The notes beneath the pieces were generated by a model that was not told the origin of the DNA, did not search any database, and saw only the letters and a list, made by a program, of their open reading frames with translations. Shown piece after piece: positions 1-6,774 of a DNA stretch of 11,170 bases (position 1 is the stretch's first letter; every line of letters starts with the position of its first letter). The position numbers were made by a program, and so were the translations under genes. Origin of the DNA: JANQLU01 sp964434955 (lineage in GTDB: Bacteria; Planctomycetota; Planctomycetia; Pirellulales; Pirellulaceae); the NCBI GenBank assembly GCA_964434955.1, contig CAYSXI010000175.1:1-11170 (forward strand), written 5' to 3'.

Positions 1-195
1 TCCAATCACGGATCCGATTGCACCCCCGATAATCGCACCTTCCAATGCATTCCCGTTTTCGGCGCCGATCGCCGCACCAACCAATCCGCCAGTTGCGCCA
101 CCGAACAGGCCACCACCGTAAGCGTTTGGGCCCGCCGTACGGCAGCCACTCATGATCAAAGAAAGCAACAAGGAAATTACTGCAAGAAAGCGCAT
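1..195 (-). CDS. Glycine-zipper lipoprotein, partial (C-terminus outside window)
   Basis: The reading frame starts at the ATG at 195-193 and stays open for 65 codons to the window edge. The N-terminus is a short hydrophobic signal (MRFLAVISLLLSLIMSGC) ending in a lipobox-like MSGC, so Cys18 is the probable lipidated residue. After it comes a low-complexity stretch rich in Gly and Ala with GxxxG spacing (GGLFGGATGGLVGAAIG, then GAIIGGAIGSVIG), which is the pattern of glycine-zipper envelope proteins that insert into or lie against membranes. A Shine-Dalgarno-like GGAAGG lies 5 bases upstream of the ATG, supporting this start. It is divergent from the MoxR gene with a 231-base gap. The precise family and the function cannot be given because the C-terminus is missing. 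Confidence 0.75.
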   Translation of the reverse strand, partial: MRFLAVISLLLSLIMSGCRTAGPNAYGGGLFGGATGGLVGAAIGAENGNALEGAIIGGAIGSVIG

Positions 196-352
196 CGTAG
201 CCTTCCATCGGAAATGAATTTTATCGGGCGGGACTTTCTCAATTGCCGCGAACAGCGTCAACCCGAGTTGTTTCGACTTGCGATTTCTTTCGTACTTTTT
301 CGAGAGATTTGAAGGGAACAAATTCCGTACTTTGACCTGAAGGGGCAATTAC

Positions 353-381
353 TGGCCAATTTTCGTTGCTGGAATCATAAT
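353..381 (+). promoter_or_regulatory. Possible promoter of the MoxR-DUF58 operon
   Basis: TGGCCA (353-358, 4 of 6 matches to the -35 consensus) and CATAAT (376-381, 5 of 6 to the -10 consensus) are separated by 17 bases, about 45 bases upstream of the MoxR start. The rest of the 196-426 gap shows nothing else I can name. This is consensus matching only. Confidence 0.3.
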
Positions 382-426
382 AGACATGCAAGCAACCCCA
401 TGGCATTTTAATGCGAACGGAACGGG

Positions 427-1380
427 ATGAATCAAGTTCAAGAAGTATCGAAGAAAATTACGCGTAACGTCGAACAAGTGATTGTCGGAAAACGGCAGCA
501 GATTGTTTACTCGTTGGTCTCCTGGTTTTGTGGAGGTCATGTGCTGCTGGAAGATGTTCCGGGTGTCGCGAAAACGATGCTGGCCCGAGCACTTGCCCGC
601 AGTGTCGGTTGCAACTTCAAGCGGATTCAATGCACCCCCGACCTGTTACCGACGGACGTCACGGGCGCTTCGATCTTCAACCAGAAAACGGTCGAGTTTG
701 AATTTCGCCAGGGCCCGCTTTTCACCAACCTCCTGCTCGCGGACGAAATCAACCGAACCACGCCCAGAACGCAGGCGGCTCTGCTCGAAGCAATGGCCGA
801 ATCGCGAATTACGGTGGACGGCAATACGTATCCCTTGGAAGCTCCGTTTTTGGTGATCGCGACCCAAAACCCGGTGGACCACGAAGGAACTTTTCCACTG
901 CCGGAAGCGCAACTCGACCGTTTCTTGATGAAGTTCAGCTTGGGTTACCCGGGTATGGAAGAAGAACTAAAGATGCTGGACATGCTGCAGCGAAGCCACC
1001 CGATTGATTCGATCGACAAAGTGGTAGAGGCCTCGGAGATTGTTGAATGTCAACGGGCGATTCGAGAAATCCATGTTGATGCCAAGATTCGCGAATACAT
1101 TTTGCAACTCGTCTCGATGACACGCGGTCATGAACACTTGAACCTGGGTGCCAGCCCTCGGGCATCAATCGCGTTGTTTCGAGCCGCCCAGGCTTTGGCC
1201 GCCATCCGCGGTCGCAATTTTGTTTTGCCGGACGATGTAAAAATCATTGCCCCTCCCGTCATGACGCACCGCGTTATCCTGAAGCCGGAAAGTCGGATGC
1301 GAAAGATTCAAGCGGAAGACGTGATCAGCAACATCCTTGCCGAGATTGCCGTACCCGTTTTGGAAGGGCAAGCCGGCTAA
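427..1380 (+). CDS. MoxR-family AAA+ ATPase
   Basis: This 317-residue protein is a full-length MoxR AAA+ ATPase. Visible motifs are the Walker A loop DVPGVAKT (residues 43-50), Walker B LLLADEINR (102-110), sensor 1 ATQNP (145-149), the arginine-finger region LPEAQLDRF (158-166) and the sensor 2 segment GASPRAS (241-247), followed by the C-terminal lid. MoxR ATPases are thought to act as chaperones that use ATP to mature or activate partner complexes, usually VWA-domain proteins at the membrane; no specific client can be read from this sequence. The start has a purine-rich leader (GGAACGGG) but no clean Shine-Dalgarno spacing. The stop codon overlaps the start of the DUF58 gene by one base (TAATG), so the two are almost certainly cotranscribed and translationally coupled. 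The VWA protein at the right end of the window is a plausible partner. Confidence 0.96.
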   Translation: MNQVQEVSKKITRNVEQVIVGKRQQIVYSLVSWFCGGHVLLEDVPGVAKTMLARALARSVGCNFKRIQCTPDLLPTDVTGASIFNQKTVEFEFRQGPLFTNLLLADEINRTTPRTQAALLEAMAESRITVDGNTYPLEAPFLVIATQNPVDHEGTFPLPEAQLDRFLMKFSLGYPGMEEELKMLDMLQRSHPIDSIDKVVEASEIVECQRAIREIHVDAKIREYILQLVSMTRGHEHLNLGASPRASIALFRAAQALAAIRGRNFVLPDDVKIIAPPVMTHRVILKPESRMRKIQAEDVISNILAEIAVPVLEGQAG

Positions 1381-2693
1381 TGTTCAAATGGATCCTGGCA
1401 GCGCTGGTTGTCCTCTTGCTGGCCTATGTTTTTGACATGGGGCTTTTGATCTACGCGATGTATGCCGTGATCGGGATCATGGTGGTCAGTCGCTTTCTGA
1501 GCGGCAATTGGGTCGACCATGTTGTCGCCGTTCGAAAATGCGATCAGCTTTCGCTGGAAGAAGGCGAAATGCTCAACGTCTTTATCGATGTCGAGAACAA
1601 CGGCTCGTTTCCCATTTCATGGATGTTGATCGAAGACCTCTTGCCCGCAAGCGCGCGACTTGAAAAAGCCCCTAGTCTGACGCTCAAGGGTTCCTGCGTT
1701 GACGTCGTGCAGCTGGGTCGAAAGAAAACCAAGCATCTCGTTTATCAAATTCAGGTCAACCGAAGAGGCTACTACCAGATCGGCCCCTTGGTACTTGAAA
1801 CCGGCGACTTGTTTGGTTTGCATCGACGTTACCGGGTCGCGAGCGAACCCAATTACGTGCTTGTTTACCCCAAGACGATTTCGCTCGAAGGATACGATAT
1901 CTCTTCGCGACGCCCGATCGGTGAAGTTGTGATGACCCACCGCCTGTTTGAAGATCCGACACGCATTTCAGGTGTCCGTGATTACGAACCGGGGGACTCT
2001 TTTGGCCGTATCAATTGGCGAGCCACCGCGCGTACGGGGGTTTTGCAAAGTAAGACCTACGAACCGTCGACCGTCGCTGGTGCAACCATCCTGATCGATT
2101 TTGACACCCGTTCATTTGATCGAAAACACGAACCTTTCCGCAGCGAACTCTCGATCACGGCAGCGGCAAGTATTGCAAACGCGCTGTTTCAGATGGGGCA
2201 GCAGGTTGGGATTGTTTCCAATGGCCGCGATGCAGCGGATCGAATTCGAGTCGAAGGTTGGCGGGGCGACGCTCGAACTCGAGACGAAGCCCGCAAACGC
2301 GCGGCTTCCAATGTTCGTGAGGAACAGGTCAAACCGGTTATCATACCGACGCGAAAAAGCGCCGATCAGATGTTGCAGATTCGCCGCGGCCTTGCGCGAC
2401 TGGAGCTTAGTGATCGGCTAAACTTTTCGCAGATGATTGTCGAGTCGCAAGACGACATGCCACGGGATGCATCGATTATCGCGATCCTGTCTGAAATCGA
2501 TATGGAACGCGCTGTGGCGCTCGGTTCATTGCGGCGACAGGGTTTTGCAGTTACCGCGATCGTCAACTGTTACGACGAAAACGATTTTGCGCGGATCAGT
2601 GGGCCCCTTCTCAATGAGGGAATTCAGACTCGCCATTTACGGGATGAGCTAAGTGTGACGGCCATCTGTCGCCGCCAAGTCTTGAATACCTAG
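1380..2693 (+). CDS. DUF58 domain membrane protein
   Basis: This 437-residue protein starts with two closely spaced hydrophobic segments (about residues 4-18 and 21-37). A beta-rich region follows (about 45-165), then the DUF58 signature around ISGVRDYEPGDSFGRINWR (197-214), followed by KTYEP (225-229). The region after ATILIDFD (about 235-242) resembles a von Willebrand-type fold, as is usual for the family. DUF58 proteins accompany MoxR ATPases and are presumed to be membrane-associated partners; their biochemical role is not settled. The ATG overlaps the MoxR stop codon (TAATG), so translation is probably coupled and no separate ribosome binding site is needed. I see no clear terminator after the stop; the next gene has its own promoter. 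Confidence 0.94.
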   Translation: MFKWILAALVVLLLAYVFDMGLLIYAMYAVIGIMVVSRFLSGNWVDHVVAVRKCDQLSLEEGEMLNVFIDVENNGSFPISWMLIEDLLPASARLEKAPSLTLKGSCVDVVQLGRKKTKHLVYQIQVNRRGYYQIGPLVLETGDLFGLHRRYRVASEPNYVLVYPKTISLEGYDISSRRPIGEVVMTHRLFEDPTRISGVRDYEPGDSFGRINWRATARTGVLQSKTYEPSTVAGATILIDFDTRSFDRKHEPFRSELSITAAASIANALFQMGQQVGIVSNGRDAADRIRVEGWRGDARTRDEARKRAASNVREEQVKPVIIPTRKSADQMLQIRRGLARLELSDRLNFSQMIVESQDDMPRDASIIAILSEIDMERAVALGSLRRQGFAVTAIVNCYDENDFARISGPLLNEGIQTRHLRDELSVTAICRRQVLNT

Positions 2694-2796
2694 CTTGACT
2701 TGCCCGCCAAAGCGAATGAGGTTGGTAAGCGTTTCTGATTATCGTGCGGAATTCGTGCACGTTTTCACTTATTCTTCCGAAAATCACGGCACTCGC

Positions 2797-2826
2797 CTGC
2801 CGAAGTCTGCAAGCAATTCGTATAAT
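2797..2826 (+). promoter_or_regulatory. Probable promoter of the FKBP gene
   Basis: A perfect -10 hexamer TATAAT lies at 2821-2826, with only a weak -35 (CTGCCG at 2797-2802, 18-base spacer). Transcription would begin near 2833 and give a leader of about 67 bases. The leader holds a small hairpin (CGCCG 2851-2855 pairing with CGGCG 2862-2866). The rest of the 2694-2899 gap shows nothing recognisable. Confidence 0.5.
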
Positions 2827-2889
2827 TCGGCAACGAACCAATGTGCTCTTCGCCGTCAGGGCGGCGGTTGCAGCCACAAATTATCCAGA

Positions 2890-2895
2890 AAGGGA
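2890..2895 (+). promoter_or_regulatory. Ribosome binding site deciding the FKBP start
   Basis: AAGGGA sits 4 bases before the ATG at 2900. The start is followed directly by a signal peptide. This favours 2900 over the upstream in-frame ATG at 2744, which would place unrelated residues before the signal sequence and lies upstream of the -10 box. Confidence 0.7.
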
Positions 2896-2899
2896 ACCA

Positions 2900-3676
2900 A
2901 TGAAAACATTTTCGTACGCCGGAATGTTTTTGTTGACTTGGATTGCCACCGCAAACTTGGCTTTCGGTCAACAGGACACCAAGGCAGCTCCGCCAAAACA
3001 AGACGACAAGAAGCAAGAAAAACAAGAAGAAAAAGACCCGAAGGTCATGATTGGCAAAGCCAGTTATATGATTGGACGGAATTTCGCGGGACAACTGAAA
3101 AGCTCAGGTGTCGAACTGAACCTTGAAGAATTCCTCAAAGGCATGAAAGACGTTGGAGCCGATAAGGACTCTGCGATCAGCGACAAAGAAGCCAACGAAG
3201 TGATGATGTGGTTTGATGGCTACGCGCGGAAAAAAGCACAAGCCATGATGGCCGAGCGACAGAAAAAGATGGCCGAAATGGCTGACAAAAACATGCGTGA
3301 AGGCGAAGCTTTCTTGAAGAAAAACAAGAGCGCCGAGGGTGTTAAAGAATTGGAAAGCGGGCTTCAGATCATCGTCGAAAAGGCGGGAACTGGCCCCAAG
3401 CCAAAGTCAACGGACCTGGTGAAGGTTCGCTACAAAGGCACTCTTCCAAACGGAAAAACGTTTGACTCGACTGAGGGCGGTGGTCCCGCAACCTTCGCGG
3501 TCAACAATGTCATCAAAGGGTTTGGCGAAGGCCTGATGAACATTGGCGTTGGTGGAAAAGCCAAGATCTTCATTCCCGCCAAGATCGCTTACGGCATGAA
3601 TCCGCCACCAGGGGGAATCATTGGTCCTAACCAGGTCCTGATTTTCGAGATTGAGTTGGTCGAAATCGTAAAATAA
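2900..3676 (+). CDS. Secreted FKBP-type peptidyl-prolyl cis-trans isomerase (Mip/FkpA-like)
   Basis: This 258-residue protein catalyses cis-trans isomerisation of prolyl bonds and probably helps fold exported proteins. Residues 1-23 form a signal peptide (hydrophobic core FLLTWIATANLAFG, likely cleavage after AFG). A charged Lys/Glu/Gln linker (about 28-47) follows, then a helical region (48-145) with IGKASYMIGRNFAGQLK resembling the N-terminal dimerisation domain of Mip/FkpA proteins. The C-terminal FKBP domain (about 155-258) keeps Tyr178, Phe188-Asp189, Phe199, the VIKGF loop (204-208), Ala230-Tyr231-Gly232 and Phe249. At the floor of the active site, where FKBP12 has Trp, this protein has Phe208, a change seen in some active FKBPs. 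No lipobox is visible, so it should be soluble outside the cytoplasm. It is a single-gene unit with its own promoter and terminator. Confidence 0.95.
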   Translation: MKTFSYAGMFLLTWIATANLAFGQQDTKAAPPKQDDKKQEKQEEKDPKVMIGKASYMIGRNFAGQLKSSGVELNLEEFLKGMKDVGADKDSAISDKEANEVMMWFDGYARKKAQAMMAERQKKMAEMADKNMREGEAFLKKNKSAEGVKELESGLQIIVEKAGTGPKPKSTDLVKVRYKGTLPNGKTFDSTEGGGPATFAVNNVIKGFGEGLMNIGVGGKAKIFIPAKIAYGMNPPPGGIIGPNQVLIFEIELVEIVK

Positions 3677-3703
3677 TCGACACCCAAATCTGCTGATTCA
3701 AAT

Positions 3704-3730
3704 AAAGCGGTCCTCGGGGCCGCTTTTTTT
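3704..3730 (+). terminator. Rho-independent terminator, probably bidirectional
   Basis: A 10-bp stem (arm AAAGCGGTCC at 3704-3713 against GGGCCGCTTT at 3717-3726, one G-T wobble) closes a TCG loop and continues into a run of seven T (3724-3730). It starts 28 bases after the FKBP stop. On the minus strand the same hairpin is followed by TTTATTT, so it can also end the convergent acetyltransferase transcript. Confidence 0.9.
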
Positions 3731-3810
3731 GTGCTCGGGGAAACGTCATTCGGGCGGTCGGCCTTGGGCCGTGCGATCGGATGTCCTCTGCCGCCCCAAA
3801 GCAAGGTCGC

Positions 3811-4293
3811 TCACTGGGACACGTCGAGAAAATAGAAATACTCTTGATACGGATCCACGCCGTCAAACATTTCGCGAATCCGTCCGTCGCGTTCGAAACC
3901 GAACTTCTCAAAAAAACGGTGAGCTCTCTCGAAGCGAGTGTCCGACCAAAACTCGACGCGAGCAAAACCGGCTTCTTTGGTCCAATCAATAGTGACCTGC
4001 ATTAATTCGCGGCCCCATCGGGTTCCGCGCAGATCAACATCCAGGTAGAGCCTTTTGAATTGGCAAACGCGTTCTCGGCCGGGCAAGGGCAGGGCGGCAT
4101 GGCTGCCTCGAACTTTGCCTTGGTCATCGAGGACCCAAAACATGCCACCGACATCCAGGTAACTTTTGGTCAAGTCAATTAGATCCGATTCAGCGCCCTC
4201 CAGGCAGACTCGGTCGTTGTACTCCCCGTAAACCGAATCGATCAATTGAATGACCCCGTCCGAGTCTTCCGAAGTCGCTTGGCGGATATGCAT
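3811..4293 (-). CDS. GNAT-family N-acetyltransferase
   Basis: This 160-residue protein has the GNAT fold order. The N-terminus MHIRQATSED is the typical first strand and helix. A central strand with WVLDDQGKVRGSHAAL (53-68) follows, then motif A with LYLDVDLRGTRWGREL (82-97), which binds acetyl-CoA, and the C-terminal ARVEFWSDTRFERAHRFFEKFGF (111-133) of motif B. The acyl-CoA loop reads RGTRWG rather than the common RGxGxG, so the first loop glycine is Arg92. The substrate cannot be told. I chose the ATG at 4293-4291 because it gives the classic family N-terminus, although no strong ribosome site precedes it. An in-frame ATG at 4335-4333, preceded by GGGG, would add 14 residues. A longer frame to 4596 overlaps the divergent epimerase and is unlikely. 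The gene is divergent from the epimerase and convergent with the FKBP gene. Confidence 0.9.
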   Translation of the reverse strand: MHIRQATSEDSDGVIQLIDSVYGEYNDRVCLEGAESDLIDLTKSYLDVGGMFWVLDDQGKVRGSHAALPLPGRERVCQFKRLYLDVDLRGTRWGRELMQVTIDWTKEAGFARVEFWSDTRFERAHRFFEKFGFERDGRIREMFDGVDPYQEYFYFLDVSQ

Positions 4294-4387
4294 TATTTTG
4301 GGTACTTGGTAGAGTTGAAGTTGAATCGGACACATCGTACCCCAATGAAACTTGCTCGAAAATTCCCGTGTCCGGATTATCGGCTTT

Positions 4388-4391
4388 GGAG
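4388..4391 (+). promoter_or_regulatory. Ribosome binding site deciding the epimerase start
   Basis: GGAG lies 5 bases upstream of the ATG at 4397. That ATG gives MKIALTGGTGFLG, the canonical Rossmann N-terminus, so it is preferred over the in-frame ATG at 4352. Confidence 0.65.
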
Positions 4392-4396
4392 CTCCC

Positions 4397-5284
4397 ATGA
4401 AAATTGCCTTGACGGGTGGAACCGGATTTCTCGGACACGAAATATTGAAGCAGTACTCGGGGGAACACTCGTTTCGCTGTTGGGCACGGAACCTGGATTC
4501 CGTTCCGATTCGAGGTGAAAAAATCGAATGGATTCCCGGGCAACTCAATTCGGTCGAAGATGCCGAAATTCTCCTTGCCGACTGCGATGCCCTCATTCAT
4601 GCCGGCCTTTATCGAACCAGCGAAAGTTTTCGCGGGCACGAGAACGACCTGTCCCATTACCTGGATACCAATTTGCTAGGCTCCATTCGCCTTTTTGAGG
4701 CCGCCATTTTGAGAGGCCTTTCGCGAATCGTCTTCGTTTCCACTTGCGCCGTTCACGAACGCATCCTGAATGATCGAAAATTGGATGAGACACATCCGAC
4801 TTGGGCGTTTAGCCATTATGGTGCTCACAAAGCGGCGATCGAACAATTCATTTACAGCTTCGCTGCCAAACACCCCGAGGTTTCCATTTCCGGAATTCGA
4901 CCCACCGGCATTTACGGAGTTCATCATCAACCCGCCAAGTCCAAGTGGTTTGAACTCATTCGTCAAGTTGTTTCCGGGGCGACCGTCGAAGTCCAGGGAG
5001 GCGGAAAAGAAGTTCACGTTGCCGATGTCGCCAAAGCGATCGGAATTCTCCTTCGTGCCAACGACATCTCCGGAGAAGTCTTCAACTGCTATGACCGATA
5101 CATTTCCCAACATGAGGTCGCGACGATCGCCGAAGAGATTCGCCAAAATGGCGCGACGATTGTTGGCGAACCGAAATCTCCAAAGAACCAGATTGAAACG
5201 GGAAAGCTCCGCCAACTTGGTATGGAGTTCGGCGGAAGGGACCTTTTGGTAAAAACGGTGCGAGACCTAGTCAGCTTATTCTGA
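4397..5284 (+). CDS. NAD-dependent epimerase/dehydratase family protein (extended SDR)
   Basis: This 295-residue protein is an extended short-chain dehydrogenase/reductase. The nucleotide-binding loop TGGTGFLG (6-13) follows the first beta strand. The catalytic triad is visible as Ser115-Thr116 in FVSTCAVH and the YxxxK pair in YGAHK (Tyr141, Lys145). The SDR segment RPTGIYG (168-174) comes next. The C-terminal substrate-binding half includes HVADVAKAIGILL (207-219). The length matches the family. Members act on nucleotide sugars, steroids, flavonoid-like compounds or other small molecules, and the substrate cannot be assigned here. No sugar-biosynthesis genes are adjacent. It is a single gene, divergent from the acetyltransferase with a 103-base shared upstream region, and convergent with the iron-sulfur carrier gene. 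Confidence 0.94.
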   Translation: MKIALTGGTGFLGHEILKQYSGEHSFRCWARNLDSVPIRGEKIEWIPGQLNSVEDAEILLADCDALIHAGLYRTSESFRGHENDLSHYLDTNLLGSIRLFEAAILRGLSRIVFVSTCAVHERILNDRKLDETHPTWAFSHYGAHKAAIEQFIYSFAAKHPEVSISGIRPTGIYGVHHQPAKSKWFELIRQVVSGATVEVQGGGKEVHVADVAKAIGILLRANDISGEVFNCYDRYISQHEVATIAEEIRQNGATIVGEPKSPKNQIETGKLRQLGMEFGGRDLLVKTVRDLVSLF

Positions 5285-5375
5285 TCTTCCTCAGCTTGAA
5301 CCGACTCACGCATGAAATACCGGAGCCCGAAGTATTGGCACGGAATCTCGCACGTTCGACAAGCGTCAGCCCTGT

Positions 5376-5412
5376 AAAATAAAAAAGCCAGCCGCATCAG
5401 GCAGCTGGCTTT
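5376..5412 (-). terminator. Rho-independent terminator of the iron-sulfur carrier gene
   Basis: A perfect 9-bp stem (AAAGCCAGC at 5384-5392 with GCTGGCTTT at 5404-5412, 11-base loop) is followed on the minus strand by TTTTTTATTTT. It lies 64 bases after the stop of the 5477-5812 gene. On the plus strand the tail is weaker (TTTGGATATTTTTT), but it may also end the epimerase transcript, since no other terminator is visible in 5285-5476. Confidence 0.88.
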
Positions 5413-5476
5413 GGATATTTTTTCGAGGATCCGATACGGCCGGTCGCCGCGAATCGATCTCGTCAAATTGTTTGGA

Positions 5477-5812
5477 TTAAACTTGGAAAGATTGCCCGCA
5501 ACCGCAGGTTCGCTTCGCCATCGGGTTGTTGAATTTGAATCCTCGTTGCTCGATGCTTTCGTAAAAGTCAATCGTCGTGGTATCGAGGTAAAGTGCACTC
5601 TTCTTGTCGACGACAACCTTCACGCCATGCTGCTCGAGCACGTGATCTTTCTCTTCGTCGAATTCCGTTTCAAGATTCAAGCCGTAGTTGAATCCGCTAC
5701 AACCACCTGAAACGATTTTGACACGAAACAGTGCTGTGTCCTCGTCCATCTCTTGTTCTTTGATGAACGATTTTACTTCCTGTGCTGCACGTTCAGTAAT
5801 CGTAAGCGCCAT
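5477..5812 (-). CDS. A-type iron-sulfur cluster carrier (IscA/ErpA/HesB family)
   Basis: This 111-residue protein is a complete A-type carrier, which receives Fe-S clusters from a scaffold and passes them to apo-enzymes in the cytoplasm. The three cluster-ligand cysteines are present: Cys38 in VSGGCSGFNYG and Cys103 and Cys105 in the C-terminal TCGCGQSF. The segment FNNPMAKRTCGCGQSF is typical of the ErpA/SufA type. Which of IscA, SufA or ErpA it corresponds to cannot be decided from sequence alone, so no symbol is given. A GGAG site lies about 10 bases upstream of the ATG. No isc or suf genes are adjacent; the gene is a single unit with its own -10 box and a strong terminator. Confidence 0.96.
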   Translation of the reverse strand: MALTITERAAQEVKSFIKEQEMDEDTALFRVKIVSGGCSGFNYGLNLETEFDEEKDHVLEQHGVKVVVDKKSALYLDTTTIDFYESIEQRGFKFNNPMAKRTCGCGQSFQV

Positions 5813-5855
5813 CGCTTTTTCACTCCAACAAAGTTCTAAATCAATCAGCTTTTAC

Positions 5856-5861
5856 ATTATA
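5856..5861 (-). promoter_or_regulatory. Probable -10 box of the iron-sulfur carrier gene
   Basis: On the minus strand a perfect TATAAT lies 43 bases upstream of the carrier start codon. No convincing -35 hexamer is found 16-18 bases upstream, so the promoter may depend on an activator or other contacts. It begins 19 bases downstream of the terminator-like hairpin at 5881-5905. Confidence 0.45.
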
Positions 5862-5875
5862 CTAATCGCCCCGAA

Positions 5876-5905
5876 TAGAAAACCGCTTTTCCCGTTTTTG
5901 CGGTT
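5876..5905 (-). terminator. Candidate terminator of the NUDIX-like gene
   Basis: On the minus strand AACCGC and GCGGTT (plus-strand positions 5881-5886 and 5900-5905) form a 6-bp stem with a 13-base loop, followed by TTCTA. The T run is short. A second small hairpin (GGCGA 5911-5915, TCGCC 5920-5924, TTTT loop) lies just before it. It is placed between the NUDIX-like gene and the carrier promoter. Confidence 0.4.
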
Positions 5906-5996
5906 ACCTGGGCGATTTTTCGCCATTCCGCCCGGTTATAGGACGATTCCAAGGCCCTAACACAAAGCCCATTGGGCAGGACATTTGGATAACCGC

Positions 5997-6022
5997 GAAA
6001 CTGTTGGAATCCAAACAGTTTC
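5997..6022. repeat. 26-base near-perfect inverted repeat
   Basis: Perfect 9-base arms GAAACTGTT (5997-6005) and AACAGTTTC (6014-6022) flank an 8-base centre, GGAATCCA, which can itself pair in part. It lies 32 bases past the stop of the NUDIX-like gene. No T run follows on either strand, so it is not a standard rho-independent terminator. It may be an mRNA 3'-end hairpin or a protein binding site. Confidence 0.6.
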
Positions 6023-6054
6023 AAGGCCAATCCGATCTACGGAAGACACTCATT

Positions 6055-6690
6055 TTACTGCGGTGGCGACGACTCCCAGCCGGGTACAAATAAGGCTTTC
6101 AAGCAGATCTGGGACCAGCTTTCGAACCGATCGGCATCCGCAAGGAGCGTCTCGACATCCTCAAAACCGGCTTCCAGAATATCTTCCTCTCGAGGCTGAA
6201 CATCCGGAGATTCAACGTCCAAGATGTGGACCACGCCAAGGTGGACTTGTCCCACTTCATTGGAGTCATCGTTCAGAATCCCGACGCAAGTCTCCTGATA
6301 GTTCGTGTTGAGAATCAGCTCTTCGTCCAATTCTCGACGCATGCCTTCGGCATAGGGGTCCTGGTGATTTTCATCCAAGGTCGAAATGTGCCCACCAATT
6401 CCAATGCTACTTTTCGCGTGCAACCGAGACTCGCCCTGGCCTTTTCCTCGCGTGTAACGAAACACCTTGGTGACTCCCTCATCCTGCCAGCGCACAATGA
6501 CGTAGGGAATTAATTGCTTGAAACTTGGATCCGTTTCCATCTCGCTCCGCGGACGGTAACTCGTATTCAAAGGATCGAGCAGCGTTGGAAGATAGCGTTC
6601 AACGTCGGTCGAGAATCCTTGGAAGTACCCCGCTTCACGAAATAATTCCGTCGGGACAACCATGACATGTTCTGTTTGAACCGTAGACAT
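6055..6690 (-). CDS. NUDIX-like predicted phosphoesterase (COG4112-type)
   Basis: This 211-residue protein contains a divergent NUDIX core. GIGGHISTLDEN (97-108) corresponds to the start of the NUDIX box, and AEGMRRELDEELIL (114-127) supplies the metal-binding RExxEE (Arg119, Glu120, Glu123, Glu124). The segment between the GG and the helix is longer than in a standard box, and the glycine that normally follows the EE helix is not present. The N-terminal 60 residues (MSTVQTEHVMVVPTELF onward, including TSYRPRSEMETDPSFKQLIPY) match what I recall of a MutT-related family annotated as predicted phosphoesterase; I cannot verify this without a search. It probably hydrolyses a nucleoside-diphosphate-linked or similar metabolite, identity unknown. 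An AAGGA site lies 5 bases upstream of the ATG. It is downstream of, and on the same strand as, the secretin-module gene, with an 84-base gap. Confidence 0.85.
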   Translation of the reverse strand: MSTVQTEHVMVVPTELFREAGYFQGFSTDVERYLPTLLDPLNTSYRPRSEMETDPSFKQLIPYVIVRWQDEGVTKVFRYTRGKGQGESRLHAKSSIGIGGHISTLDENHQDPYAEGMRRELDEELILNTNYQETCVGILNDDSNEVGQVHLGVVHILDVESPDVQPREEDILEAGFEDVETLLADADRFESWSQICLKALFVPGWESSPPQ

Positions 6691-6728
6691 TGCGTTCCTT
6701 CAAAAACAACGGACTGATCGAAAGCCTG

Positions 6729-6755
6729 ATTTTAGATGGTGGCCAGCGATCTCAA
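6729..6755 (-). promoter_or_regulatory. Possible promoter of the NUDIX-like gene
   Basis: On the minus strand TTGAGA (5 of 6 matches) and TAAAAT (5 of 6) occur in the gap before the NUDIX-like gene, but the spacer is only 15 bases, shorter than optimal. The gene may instead be read through from the upstream gene. Confidence 0.25.
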
Positions 6756-6774
6756 AACCCAAGGCAAAATGACA

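Noticed and set aside
2744..2899. Upstream in-frame extension of the FKBP gene from the ATG at 2744
   Set aside because: The extension contains the TATAAT box and would bury the signal peptide at residue 53. The ATG at 2900 has a good ribosome site and begins the signal peptide.
2695..3126. Plus-strand open frame overlapping the FKBP start
   Set aside because: It runs in a different frame through the FKBP promoter and signal peptide, with no recognisable domain.
3759..3771. Small hairpin CGGCC-TTG-GGCCG near the acetyltransferase stop
   Set aside because: Only 5 bp with no T run on either strand. The stronger hairpin at 3704-3730 explains termination.
4294..4596. N-terminal extension of the acetyltransferase to 4596
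   Set aside because: It overlaps the divergent epimerase coding region, and the extra residues look like antisense translation. The family N-terminus starts at 4293.
4676..5215. Minus-strand open frame of 179 codons opposite the epimerase
   Set aside because: It is antisense to an intact SDR gene, its residues are low-complexity, and no family motif is visible.
5089..5616. Minus-strand open frame of 175 codons spanning the epimerase end and the iron-sulfur carrier
   Set aside because: It crosses a strong terminator hairpin and overlaps the well-recognised carrier in another frame.
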